Assembly: GCA_963729365.1 (NCBI GenBank)
Contig: CAVSNQ010000012.1
Coordinates: forward strand, 67,888 to 131,887
Reading direction: 5' to 3'
Length of the DNA: 64,000 nt
From: JASHPR01 sp963729365
GTDB taxonomy: Bacteria; Actinomycetota; Actinomycetes; Streptosporangiales; Streptosporangiaceae
Positions 46,124 through 53,898 of this stretch are shown here, piece after piece. Under the pieces are notes generated by a model, which saw only the letters and a program-made list of their open reading frames with translations, searched no databases and was not told the DNA's origin. Numbering within the stretch: position 1 is the stretch's first letter; every line of letters begins with the position of its first letter. The position numbers were made by a program, and so were the translations under genes.

Positions 46124-46447
46124 TCAGGCGGCTTCGGTGGTGGTGACGGTGAGGGTGTGGTCGCCGAAGCTGGCGACGAGGTCGAGGCGTCCGCCGAGTG
46201 CTTCGACGTAGCGTGCGACCGCGTCGATGGTGGCCAGTTCGCCGCGTTCGATCTGGGATACCCGGCCGGGGGTGACGCCCATGGCCTGGGCGAGCTGGGC
46301 CTGGGTCAGGCCTTGGCGCTTGCGCTCCTCGGCGAGCCGGTGGCCACTTTGGCGGGCCATCAGTTCCTTACGGCGCCGCTCGGCCTCCTCGACGCCGCCG
46401 ACGCGTTCGATGTAGCCATCGCGGTCCCACTTGGTGAAGCTGCTCAT
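46124..46447 (-). CDS. XRE-family antitoxin-like regulator
   Basis: 107 residues. The helix-turn-helix reads RLAEERKRQGLTQAQLAQAM, GVTPGRVSQIERGELATID, followed by ARYVEALGGRLDLVASFGD, the usual plan of HigA-type antitoxins. The ATG at 46447 overlaps the toxin-like stop at 46444 by four bases, the classical toxin-first arrangement. It probably binds the palindrome at 46665-46684 in front of the pair. The protein looks intact, unlike the toxin. Confidence 0.88.
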   Translation of the reverse strand: MSSFTKWDRDGYIERVGGVEEAERRRKELMARQSGHRLAEERKRQGLTQAQLAQAMGVTPGRVSQIERGELATIDAVARYVEALGGRLDLVASFGDHTLTVTTTEAA

Positions 46448-46653
46448 CGCTCCTTTTCCTCTTCCGTCCGTTCTTTCAGGTAGACCTCATAAAGCCGCTC
46501 AGCGCGCGGGATCGCCTCGGCGTGCCACCGCTTCCATCTCCCGGCCTTGTCCCCGGCGACTAGCAGGATCGCTGAGCGCCAGGGGTCGAAGACGAACAGG
46601 ATGCGGATCTCGGTCGTGCCGCTGGAACCGGGGCGCAGTTCCTTTAAGTTCAC
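46444..46653 (-). CDS. RelE/HigB-type toxin, N-terminally truncated
   Basis: 69 residues from GTG 46653: NLKELRPGSSGTTEIRILFV, then FDPWRSAILLVAGDKAGRWK and RWHAEAIPRAERLYEVYLKE. This is the second half of the phage-derived Gp49/HigB-like toxin domain, in which about 40 to 50 residues normally precede KELRPGS. Upstream the same frame is closed by stops (TGA, TAG) within 30 bases, so the first half is missing. Key late residues (RILF, GDK) are retained. It is probably a dead or altered toxin kept next to its antitoxin. Confidence 0.75.
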   Translation of the reverse strand: MNLKELRPGSSGTTEIRILFVFDPWRSAILLVAGDKAGRWKRWHAEAIPRAERLYEVYLKERTEEEKER

Positions 46654-46664
46654 TCACCCCATGA

Positions 46665-46684
46665 ACTATAGCAAATCCTATAGT
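46665..46684. promoter_or_regulatory. Operator palindrome of the toxin-antitoxin pair
   Basis: ACTATAG (46665-46671) and CTATAGT (46678-46684) are perfect inverted repeats with six bases between. On the minus strand TATAGT ends eleven bases before the toxin GTG and can serve as -10, so repressor binding would block the promoter. Confidence 0.65.
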
Positions 46685-46805
46685 CAAAGGCAGATGGGTA
46701 CCCCGGCCGCACCACCTGGTGGGCGGCTGCTCGCCAGGTGGTGGCTGGCCGCCGGGGCGGGAGCTGTCCAGCGATTGTTTCGCATGGCTGGAGGGGACGA
46801 GCGCC

Positions 46806-47413
46806 ATGCCGCAACAAGTGGCTCTATTCATTGGCCCGCGCGAGGCGGGAGATCGGTTGCTTGAATGGGCGCAGCGCTCAGGGAGTGGCCCGGCCGCGCC
46901 GCTTGGCCGTGGCGGGCTGCGGTTCGCCCTTTACGGGCGGGTGTCCACCGAGGACTGGCAGGACCCGGTGACCTCGCGGTCGCGGCAGCGGGATCAGGCT
47001 GGTCGCTGATCGGGGGGCGTGGGCAGATCGTGGCCGAGTTCTTTGACGCCGGGGAGAGCCGGTGCTGCCGTGGGCGCGCCGGTCGCAGGCCGCCGCGCTG
47101 CTGGCGGCGATGTCCGATCCGGACCGTGGGTTCGACGCGATCGTGGTGGGCGAGTACGAGCGGGCGTTCTACGGCGCCCAGTACGCGGCGATGGCGCCCT
47201 TGTTCGAGTACTACGGCGTCCAGCTGTGGACTCCGGAGACCGGCGGGCCGGTCGATTTCGGCGCTGGCGAGCACGAGCAGCTGATGCTGGCGCTGGCTTG
47301 CAATTCAAGGGGAGATCACCCGCACCAGGATCCGGGTCCGGGCCGCAATGGCGGCGCAGACCCGTACCGATACCCAGGACTGCGTAGCCGTCACCGTCGA
47401 CCGCAGCCGCTGA
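46806..47413 (+). pseudogene. Large serine recombinase remnant, copy 2, with several frameshifts
   Basis: Three frames are needed. The first reads MPQQVALFIGPREAGDRLLE and LRFALYGRVSTEDWQDP. The second reads IGGRGQIVAEFFDAGESR. The third reads LPWARRSQAAALLAAM, FDAIVVGEYERAFYGAQ, YYGVQLWTPETGGPVDF, and a last shift gives EITRTRIRVRAAMAAQTR before a stop at 47411-47413. This is the catalytic domain of an actinomycete site-specific recombinase with Ser in GRVST. The DNA-binding part that should follow AAQTR is absent, so the gene is dead. Confidence 0.85.
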
Positions 47414-47537
47414 CATCCCGGCGGCACCAGCAAGACCGAGAGGAGGGCGACCAAGAGCACAGCACCCGCGCCGACCAAGGCCAGGCCCGGGTGACGGTTC
47501 AGCCTGCCCGCAAACGGCCGCTCATTTGGGAAATTAC

Positions 47538-47558
47538 GTGTCCGAGGGGGACTTGAAC
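47538..47558. repeat. Copy of tRNA-Leu 3' end (putative att site)
   Basis: TCCGAGGGGGACTTGAAC with GTG before it matches the plus-strand copy of the tRNA-Leu 3' end at 51726-51747 at 21 of 22 positions; the only difference is five versus six G. It sits at the inner edge of the tyrosine recombinase fragment, on the 3' side of the tRNA, as expected for the distal attachment site of a tRNA-integrated element. Confidence 0.7.
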
Positions 47559-47639
47559 ACGCAAACGCGGGAAATCTTGCAGGCCCGCGGTGACTCGGCG
47601 GCTAACCCGGTGCCGCGGGGGCTGCCGACCCGCCGGGAA

Positions 47640-47929
47640 CGGTCTCGCCCCCGCCAGGGCGTCCCGCTGGTCCGCGCCACCCGGAAACTGCCGCGGATCT
47701 TGTCCCCGGCCGAGGTGGATGCGCTGGCCGCTGCGCTGCGCACGGACCAGGCCATGGTCACCGCGATGGTGCTGGCGGGCTGCGCCGCTGCGAGGTCCTC
47801 GGGCTGCGCCTGGAGGACCTGCGCGCCGCGGGCAAGGCCGACCGGCAGCGGCTGATCCAGGTCTCGGGCCGGTTCTTCGCCACGGTGGCCGCAACTGTCA
47901 CGGGGCCTGCGCGGCGCGGACTTCGCTGA
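47640..47929 (+). pseudogene. Tyrosine recombinase fragment
   Basis: The frame reads VRATRKLPRILSPAEVDALA and RTDQAMVTAMVLAG; after a shift near 47790 it continues RCEVLGLRLEDLRAAGKAD, then RLIQVSGRFFATVA. These are the start of the catalytic domain of a XerC/D-like integrase, including the first Arg of the active site (RCEVLGL). The remainder with the catalytic Tyr is missing. The frame runs to a stop at 47927, overlapping the 3' end of the TPR gene on the other strand by 32 bases. Confidence 0.75.
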
Positions 47930-50900
47930 GGGTGCCGGACTGGTCGTGGGCGGTGATCGTTTTGAGGAGGCGGTCGGTGTCTCCGGCCACGCCTGCGGCG
48001 CTGGTGATGGCCTGGGCCCGGCTGAAGGCTTCCACCGCCTCGGTGGCCCGGGCCGGGTCAGCGAGGCCCGCGGCGAGTCCGCTAAGGGCAAGTGCGCGGG
48101 CCTGCAGCGCGGCAACGTTGCTGCCCGCGAGTGCCAGTAGCGCGTCGGCGGCGGTGAGCGCGTCGGTGAACGCGCGCACGGCTTCGCCGGTACGGTGCAG
48201 TTCGAACAGGGCCAGCCCTTCAAGCAGCCGGATGGTCGACTCCTCGGCCGGGTACACCAGCTCCCGCTGCGCGGTCATGGCCAGTGCCGCCGCCGGATCA
48301 CCCAGCTGGAGGTGGGCCCGCGCCAGGCCCGATCGGGCTGTGACTGCCAGTTTAATGGCGCCGGTGGTCTCGCCGAGACTCACCGCCTGCTCAAACAGCG
48401 GCACCGCCCGGCGCGCGTCGCCTGCTGCCAGCCAGGCCCGGCCCAGATAGTCGAGCGCGTTCGCCTCGCCGTAGCGGTCGCCGATGTCGCGGGCGGTGGC
48501 CAGGGCCTGGGTGAGCAAGTCGATGGCCTGCCGGTAGTCGCCCAGGCTGGCGTGGCAGTTCCCCAGATAGCGCAGGGCTGCGCCCTCGGACTGGCGGCGG
48601 CCGATGTCGCGGGCGATGGTCAGAGCCTGGGTGAGCAAGTCGATGGCCTGCCGGTAGTCGCCCAGGCTGGCGTGGCAGTTCCCCAGATAGCGCAGCTGGA
48701 TGGTCTCGACCTGGCGGTTGCCGGTGTCGCGGGCGATGGTCAGGGCCTGGGTGTGCAGGTCGATGCCCTGCTGGTAGTCACCCAGGTCGCAGTGGCAGAG
48801 CCCCAGATAACCAAGCACGAAGCTCTCGAGTCGGCGGCTGCCGGTGTCGCGGGCGATGGTCAGGGCCTGGGTGCACATGTCGATGGCTTGCCGGTAGTCA
48901 CCCAGAGTGGAGTGGCACATCCCCAGGTTGCCCAGATACCAGCCTTCGCCCTCGCGATCGCCAACGTCGCGGTCGATGGTCAGGGCCTGGGTGAACAAGT
49001 CGATCGCCTGCCGGTAGTCGCCCAGGCTGTAGTGGGAGTTCCCCAGCCAGCCTAGCTCGATGCTCTCGCCCTGGCGGTTGCCGGTGTCGCGTTCGATGGC
49101 CAGGGCCTGGGTGTGCAGGTCGATGGCCTGCCGGTAGTCGCCCAGGCTGTTGTGGCAGTTGCCCAGGTTGCCCAGGTGGGTAGCGTTTAGGGCTGGATCG
49201 GTGATCTGTCCGTGGATGCGCCCGTGCAAGCCGATCAGGGTACGGTAGTGGCCCCACACCTGCAGGTAGTGGAAGTCAATGTCTGCCAGCACCGCGGCGG
49301 CGGTGTCGTAGTCGCCGGTGTCGCAGCGCAGCTCGAACTCGCCCAGCTGCGGCTGGACATCTTCTAGAGAGCGCCAGGACTCCCGCGGGGTGCGGATCTG
49401 GGCGTAGTAGTCGGCGGCGCGGGCCTTCAGGCCCGTGAGCGTGAACGCGGCCAGGGAATCACCCGGGCTGCCCTCAGACAGTTGGGTGCGCGCGTAGTCA
49501 CGGTCGACTGGGTGCAGGTGGTAGCGGCCGTCATGGAAGCGGACCAGCTGGCGGCGGACCAGCCGGGTCAAGATGGGTCCGGCGTCGGTGGTGGGGTTGA
49601 CCGGCCGCAGCAGAAAGTCGACCCCGACCGCCGACACCGGGGCCGGGTAAACCGACAGCGCCTGCATCACATGCTTGGCCGGTGAATCCAGCAGGTCATA
49701 GGCCTCGCCGACCAGCACCTGCACGACCCGGTCTTCAGGCAGGTCGCGGGTGCGGTCGAGCAGGTCGCGGGGGCTGAGGGTGGGATCACCGTCCAAGATC
49801 GCCTTGACCGCCTCCAGCGCCCGCGGGAAGCCCCGAGTGTGTCGGCGCAGGCCATCAAGCAGCTCATCGGGGGCGTCGCGCAGCCCGAGGCGGCCGTCGT
49901 CATCAAGTTCACGCAGCACGGTCTGCGCGTCGGGGGAGCGCAGCCCCTGATCCAGCGGCAGCTGCCGCTGCCGGGCCGGCTCCACCTTGAGCAGCGTGGC
50001 CGGTGTTACCCGGGTAGTGGCGATCACGGTAACCGCATGTGTCGGCGCGGTCAGCACCGCGGCCAGCGCCTCGGCCAGCGCTCGCTCGGTCAGGGTCTCG
50101 GCCTGGGTGTCCATCACCGATTCCAGGTTGTCCAAAAGCACCACCACCGGCTCCCCGGCCGGGAACGCCTCGAGCACCGCCAGCATCAACTCCGACGGAA
50201 GGTGGTGCGGGTCCAGGTACATACGTTCCAGCTGCTGCGCCACATCGGCGGGCTGCAACCGCAGCAAGTCCGCAACCAAGGTCGGGTACTCCACCCGGTG
50301 CGTGCCGTTACTGCTCAGGTAAACGATCCCACCCACCATGATCGCGGCGGAGTCGCCTTCCACGTCCGGGATGCGGCCGGCCTCCAGCCCCTTGAGCAAT
50401 CGGCACACCGTCGCGGTCTTGCCAATCCCGGCCCGCCCGGCCACAGTTACCATCCGGATGCCCGGGTCGCTCAAATACTTGGCCAGCAGGCCCGTCTCGA
50501 CTTGGCGGTCCTGGAACCAGGCCGGCGCCGTCGCCGGCGGCGGGTTGACGAACTTCGACCCCCGCACCGGTTGCGGCTCCGCCGGCACCTGTTCCCGCGC
50601 GATCCCGCTGCGGATCCGGCGGCGCGTGTCGGACAGTTCCCGCAGCGAGCGCTCCACCAGCTGCCCCAGCGTGGCCGGGTTTGCGAACGACTGGGTGACC
50701 AGCCCGCTGTCTTGCACCCGGTCGCGGAACGCGTCCTGGCGGCCTCCGAACTCGCGGTCGATCAACTTCCCCAGAGGGATCCCCACATCGGAAGCGCCGG
50801 TGTCCAACAGGAACACCAGCCGGTCTATGCCCGCCTGCGTGGCGGTGTCGAACTCCAGCTCCGTATACGACACCCCTGGCTTGTCCCGTACCGGGGAGCC

Positions 50901-51218
50901 GTATCGGGTGCCGAGCACCCCCAGGTAAACATCGCACCCCCGCACCCGGTCGGCACACACCTGCGCGGGCGGCTGACTGGCGGCAGGAAAATCGGCCATA
51001 TCCACGATCACATGCCCGGCAGTAGAAACCGCCCGCTCCACCGCGGCCACATAGGACTGCCCCTGCGGAAAGTCCCGCAGCTCAGAGGTATGCGAGATGA
51101 ACACCCGCCACCTGGCACCACCGGAACCATCGGAGCCAGCCAAGCCACCACCCCCCGGGTCAATAAGCACCCACAACCAGCCAACCACCGGTTGCGGCGG
51201 AAGCAACGGCTCTGCCAC
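47898..51218 (-). CDS. DUF4062, STAND-type NTPase and TPR protein
   Basis: 1,106 residues. Residues 37-145 are a DUF4062 domain: RWRVFISHTSELRDFPQGQS, MADFPAASQPPAQVCADRV, CDVYLGVLGTRYGSPV and SYTELEFDTA. Residues about 225-600 are a STAND/NB-ARC-like NTPase with P-loop TVAGRAGIGKTATVCRLLKG and Walker B VVVLLDNLESV. Residues about 690-970 are six to eight 40-residue TPR units (LGNCHNSLGDYRQAIDLHTQ and so on), nearly identical in DNA. The architecture is that of prokaryotic NLR-like sensors, some of which are antiphage proteins. It sits alone between a tRNA and an att-like repeat. A defence role is inferred, not shown. Confidence 0.88.
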   Translation of the reverse strand: MAEPLLPPQPVVGWLWVLIDPGGGGLAGSDGSGGARWRVFISHTSELRDFPQGQSYVAAVERAVSTAGHVIVDMADFPAASQPPAQVCADRVRGCDVYLGVLGTRYGSPVRDKPGVSYTELEFDTATQAGIDRLVFLLDTGASDVGIPLGKLIDREFGGRQDAFRDRVQDSGLVTQSFANPATLGQLVERSLRELSDTRRRIRSGIAREQVPAEPQPVRGSKFVNPPPATAPAWFQDRQVETGLLAKYLSDPGIRMVTVAGRAGIGKTATVCRLLKGLEAGRIPDVEGDSAAIMVGGIVYLSSNGTHRVEYPTLVADLLRLQPADVAQQLERMYLDPHHLPSELMLAVLEAFPAGEPVVVLLDNLESVMDTQAETLTERALAEALAAVLTAPTHAVTVIATTRVTPATLLKVEPARQRQLPLDQGLRSPDAQTVLRELDDDGRLGLRDAPDELLDGLRRHTRGFPRALEAVKAILDGDPTLSPRDLLDRTRDLPEDRVVQVLVGEAYDLLDSPAKHVMQALSVYPAPVSAVGVDFLLRPVNPTTDAGPILTRLVRRQLVRFHDGRYHLHPVDRDYARTQLSEGSPGDSLAAFTLTGLKARAADYYAQIRTPRESWRSLEDVQPQLGEFELRCDTGDYDTAAAVLADIDFHYLQVWGHYRTLIGLHGRIHGQITDPALNATHLGNLGNCHNSLGDYRQAIDLHTQALAIERDTGNRQGESIELGWLGNSHYSLGDYRQAIDLFTQALTIDRDVGDREGEGWYLGNLGMCHSTLGDYRQAIDMCTQALTIARDTGSRRLESFVLGYLGLCHCDLGDYQQGIDLHTQALTIARDTGNRQVETIQLRYLGNCHASLGDYRQAIDLLTQALTIARDIGRRQSEGAALRYLGNCHASLGDYRQAIDLLTQALATARDIGDRYGEANALDYLGRAWLAAGDARRAVPLFEQAVSLGETTGAIKLAVTARSGLARAHLQLGDPAAALAMTAQRELVYPAEESTIRLLEGLALFELHRTGEAVRAFTDALTAADALLALAGSNVAALQARALALSGLAAGLADPARATEAVEAFSRAQAITSAAGVAGDTDRLLKTITAHDQSGTLSEVRAAQAP
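48481..49200. repeat. Six tandem 120-bp coding repeats
   Basis: Units begin at 48481, 48601, 48721, 48841, 48961 and 49081 with an exact 120-base period; each encodes one 40-residue TPR. The first two units (48481 and 48601) share nearly all of their first 95 bases, so the array has expanded recently or is homogenised by recombination. Confidence 0.95.
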
Positions 51219-51726
51219 GCGGTAAGCGCCGCGACGGTAATCTACGGTAGTCCCGCCGTCCTCGGTCAGGAAAGAGCGGGGGCACCAGTCTCAGGCCGCG
51301 AGCCGGGACAGCCCGAGGTCCCCCAATATGGTGTGCCTAAAGCGTCAGTAACGACAAGTCGATGCTCGTTGAAAATGGGCACACTTCGTTGATTCGCTGT
51401 GGGAGCGCCGCGCGGCTGCTGTCGGCTCGCCCGGCCTCCTGTACCGGTGCCCGGGGCGCAGGCGGAGCCATCCACGCGCCCGCCGGAAGACGAGACCCGG
51501 GCACGGCAGGGCGGACCCCGCGCGCCGCCTGCCTGTCGCTGCCGTGCCCGTCGTCCCAGACCGGCGGACGGCGGGATGATAGGGGTTACAGGCGGGGCGG
51601 TCATGGCCGCCTCCCCGCCAGGACAGGCCGGGGCGGCCGGGCGGGCAGCGAGCGGCCAGTGTGAGACGGCGGCCCGCCAGCGTGTTCAAGCGTTCTCTGG
51701 GTTAGGGGAAAATTCCCCGGTTTGGG
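51219..51726. other. Intergenic region in front of the TPR gene
   Basis: 508 bases with no convincing gene. Open frames are Arg/Pro-rich shadows. GGGGAA and TTCCCC around 51706-51719 form a short inverted repeat just past the tRNA 3' end that could end tRNA transcription. Confidence 0.45.
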
Positions 51727-51811
51727 TGTCCGAGGGGGGACTTGAACCCCCATGCCCTTTTGGGGCACTAGCACCTCAAGCTAGCGCGTCTGCCTATTCC
51801 GCCACCCGGAC
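51727..51811 (-). tRNA. tRNA-Leu (anticodon GAG)
   Basis: The minus strand reads GTCCGGGTGGCGGAATAGGC at the 5' end (acceptor and D-arm). The anticodon stem-loop is CTAGC, TTGAGGT, GCTAG, giving anticodon GAG. A long variable arm (GCCCC and GGGGC-like pairing around AAAA) and the T-arm GGGGGTTCAAGTCCCC follow. The acceptor closes with CTCGGAC plus A. No CCA is encoded. The long variable arm and anticodon make it leucine, decoding CUC. Confidence 0.95.
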
Positions 51812-52007
51812 GAGTGCACGCCACGGCTGATGCCGGGCTGGCCGCATCACGATAGCAAATCCGGGCCGTTACGGCGACGGGGCTTTACGCAGGCGACCTG
51901 CGCACCGCAGCGGGCGAGCCGGGCGACCGCGCCGGCGCCTGCGACACCACGCGGACTTGAGCGGGCGCGGCGAACGCACGCCCCATGCATGGTGCGACGA
52001 TGTCGGG

Positions 52008-53339
52008 ATGACGCAAAACGCTTCGGCCAGCAGTCCCGGCGGCCCGACCGCGCAGGATGAGGTCGCTGCTCTCGCGAGCGACCTGATCAGGCTCGACACC
52101 ACTAACCCGGGCGACCACTCCGGCCCGGGGGAGCGCGCGGCGGCTGAGTACGTCGCGGAACTGCTCGCCGGGGCCGGCCTGGAGCCGACCGTGCTCGAGT
52201 CCCATCCGAAACGAACCAGCGTCGTGACCCGGATCGAGGGCCAGGACCGGACACGGCCGGCCCTGCTCATCCACGGCCACCTCGACGTGGTCCCCGCGGA
52301 GCCGGCTGACTGGCGGGTGCACCCGTTCTCTGGCGAGACCGACGACGGATGCGTCTGGGGCCGCGGCGCAGTGGACATGAAGGACATGGACGCGATGGTG
52401 CTCGCGGTGGTCAGGCAGCGGCTGCGGGAGGGCCGGCGCCCGCCCCGCGACGTGGTCCTGGCATTCGTCGCCGACGAGGAAGCGGGCGGAAAATGGGGCG
52501 CCCGGTGGCTGGTGGACAACCACCCGGAGCTGTTCGAGGGCGTCACGGAGGCGATCGGCGAGGTCGGCGGGTTCAGCGCCACGATCGGCGGGCGCCGTCT
52601 CTACCTGATCCAGACCGCGGAGAAGGGCATCGCCTGGATGCGGCTCACCGCACGCGGGCAGGCCGGGCACGGTTCAATGTTGCAGCCGGACAACGCGGTC
52701 ACCGAGCTAGCGGAGGCCGTGGCCAGAATCGGGCGCCATGAGTGGCCGGTCCGGCTGACCCCGGCGACGCGGGCATTTCTTGACCAGGCCGCCGCGGCGC
52801 TCGGCCTGGACTGCGACGGCAGCGATTATCGCGAGCTCATCTCCAAGCTGGGCCCGATCTCGCGCCTGGTCGGCGCGACCGTCACCAACACGGCCAACCC
52901 GACCGTGCTGAGCGCGGGCTACAAGGTCAATGTCGTCCCCCAGGTGGCCACGGCCCAGGTGGACGGGAGGTTCCTGCCCGGCTACGAGGACGAGTTCTTC
53001 GCCGAGCTGGACGGCCTGCTCGGTCCGGGCATGCAGCGCGAGTTCATCCATCACGACATCGCCGTGCAGACAACCCTGGACGGCGCCCTGGCCGATGCGA
53101 TGACGGCCGCGCTGCTGGAGGAGGATCCCGGTGGGCGGGTCGTCCCGTACTGCCTGTCCGCGGGGACGGACGCGAAGTCGTTCAGCCGCCTGGGCATCAG
53201 GTGCTTTGGGTTCAGCCCGCTCCGGCTTCCGGCTGATCTTGATTTCGCCGGCATGTTCCACGGCGTGGACGAGCGGGTTCCGGTCGACGCGCTGCGTTTC
53301 GGCGTCCGTGTCCTGGATAAATTTCTCGATCTTTGCTAG
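52008..53339 (+). CDS. M20-family metallopeptidase
   Basis: 443 residues. Di-zinc ligands and neighbours are present: LLIHGHLDVVPAEPADW (His, Asp), WGRGAVDMKDMDAMV (bridging Asp), LAFVADEEAGGKWGARWLV (catalytic Glu and zinc Glu) and the last His in FAGMFHGVDERVP. A dimerisation domain with GQAGHGSM (substrate-binding His) lies in between. M20 enzymes such as dipeptidases, carboxypeptidases and acetylornithine or succinyl-diaminopimelate deacetylases share this plan; this one is closest in layout to the broad dipeptidase group. ATG 52008 is chosen because homology begins a few residues later. Substrate unknown. Confidence 0.92.
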   Translation: MTQNASASSPGGPTAQDEVAALASDLIRLDTTNPGDHSGPGERAAAEYVAELLAGAGLEPTVLESHPKRTSVVTRIEGQDRTRPALLIHGHLDVVPAEPADWRVHPFSGETDDGCVWGRGAVDMKDMDAMVLAVVRQRLREGRRPPRDVVLAFVADEEAGGKWGARWLVDNHPELFEGVTEAIGEVGGFSATIGGRRLYLIQTAEKGIAWMRLTARGQAGHGSMLQPDNAVTELAEAVARIGRHEWPVRLTPATRAFLDQAAAALGLDCDGSDYRELISKLGPISRLVGATVTNTANPTVLSAGYKVNVVPQVATAQVDGRFLPGYEDEFFAELDGLLGPGMQREFIHHDIAVQTTLDGALADAMTAALLEEDPGGRVVPYCLSAGTDAKSFSRLGIRCFGFSPLRLPADLDFAGMFHGVDERVPVDALRFGVRVLDKFLDLC

Positions 53340-53467
53340 CTCTTTGTCCCAGGTCAGAACGCTGACAAGGCGCGTGCGGTGTGTCCGGACGAGGGCCCCG
53401 TTTCGCCAATTACCGCTTGCGCACGTTCAGTAGTGCTATGGTTACGCACTGTGTGAGGTCGCTCTGC

Positions 53468-53499
53468 CCGGGGCGCACCCCTTCCACCTTGCGCCCCGG
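53468..53499 (+). promoter_or_regulatory. Strong hairpin in a presumed 5' leader
   Basis: CCGGGGCGCA (53468-53477) and TGCGCCCCGG (53490-53499) form a perfect 10-bp stem. Its loop contains CCTTCC, which could pair (with one G-U) with GGAGGG at 53530-53535, the ribosome site of the small frame below. This could be a translational switch or only a stable hairpin. Confidence 0.4.
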
Positions 53500-53544
53500 T
53501 CGGAGGGCCGCGCACGTCGCCGGTACCGACGAGGAGGGTCGCCT

Positions 53545-53763
53545 GTGTCACCGGAACAGGGCCATCACCCGAAGTGCTTAGCTGGCCGCTATGCCCGCGC
53601 CGGGAAACATGGCGCAGCCGTAGGCACTAGGGCCTGGCGCCTGGGTTGCTTGATCCTCGCCGCCGGCCGCGGGTCTTATCCCGCTCTGGCGGTCACGGCC
53701 GGCGGCACCGCCCATGAGGCGTGTGTCCCGGCTGTGGCCGCCGGGCCCCGGTTACCCCGCTGA
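53545..53763 (+). CDS. Possible small hypothetical protein
   Basis: 72 residues from GTG 53545, after GGAGGG about nine bases upstream. It is Gly/Ala-rich with one hydrophobic stretch (RLGCLILAAGRGSYPALAVT). No family is recognised. Evidence is the ribosome site and the hairpin in front; it may not be a real gene. Confidence 0.3.
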   Translation: MSPEQGHHPKCLAGRYARAGKHGAAVGTRAWRLGCLILAAGRGSYPALAVTAGGTAHEACVPAVAAGPRLPR

Positions 53764-53898
53764 GCGATCCGCTGCCGGGCCCATTCAGCGCTGGCAGCAC
53801 CGGAACCAAATGGCCGCCCCGCTCGCGGCAGCTACGTCACCCTCCGTCGTATCAACATAGCAGCTAGTAACTAAACCCGAGGAGCGATCGATGAGCAC

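Larger units (their letters stand above)
47538..51747. mobile_element. Degraded tRNA-Leu-integrated island
   Basis: About 4.2 kb bounded by the tRNA-Leu(GAG) 3' end and its partial copy. Inside are a tyrosine recombinase fragment next to the distal repeat and one large DUF4062/NTPase/TPR gene reading back toward it. The arrangement is that of a small integrative element that has lost its integrase. The element limits are inferred from the repeat pair only. Confidence 0.6.
53340..53898. other. Intergenic region with hairpin and small frame
   Basis: 559 bases between the M20 gene and the repeat protein. It contains the hairpin at 53468-53499 and the small frame at 53545-53763, both listed separately. 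TTGCGC (53417) and TATGGT (53438) could be promoter elements but the spacing is short. Confidence 0.4.

Noticed and set aside
48481..49200. CRISPR array suggested by regular repeats
   Set aside because: The 120-base period equals one 40-residue TPR and the units are in frame in a long gene; there are no unique spacers.
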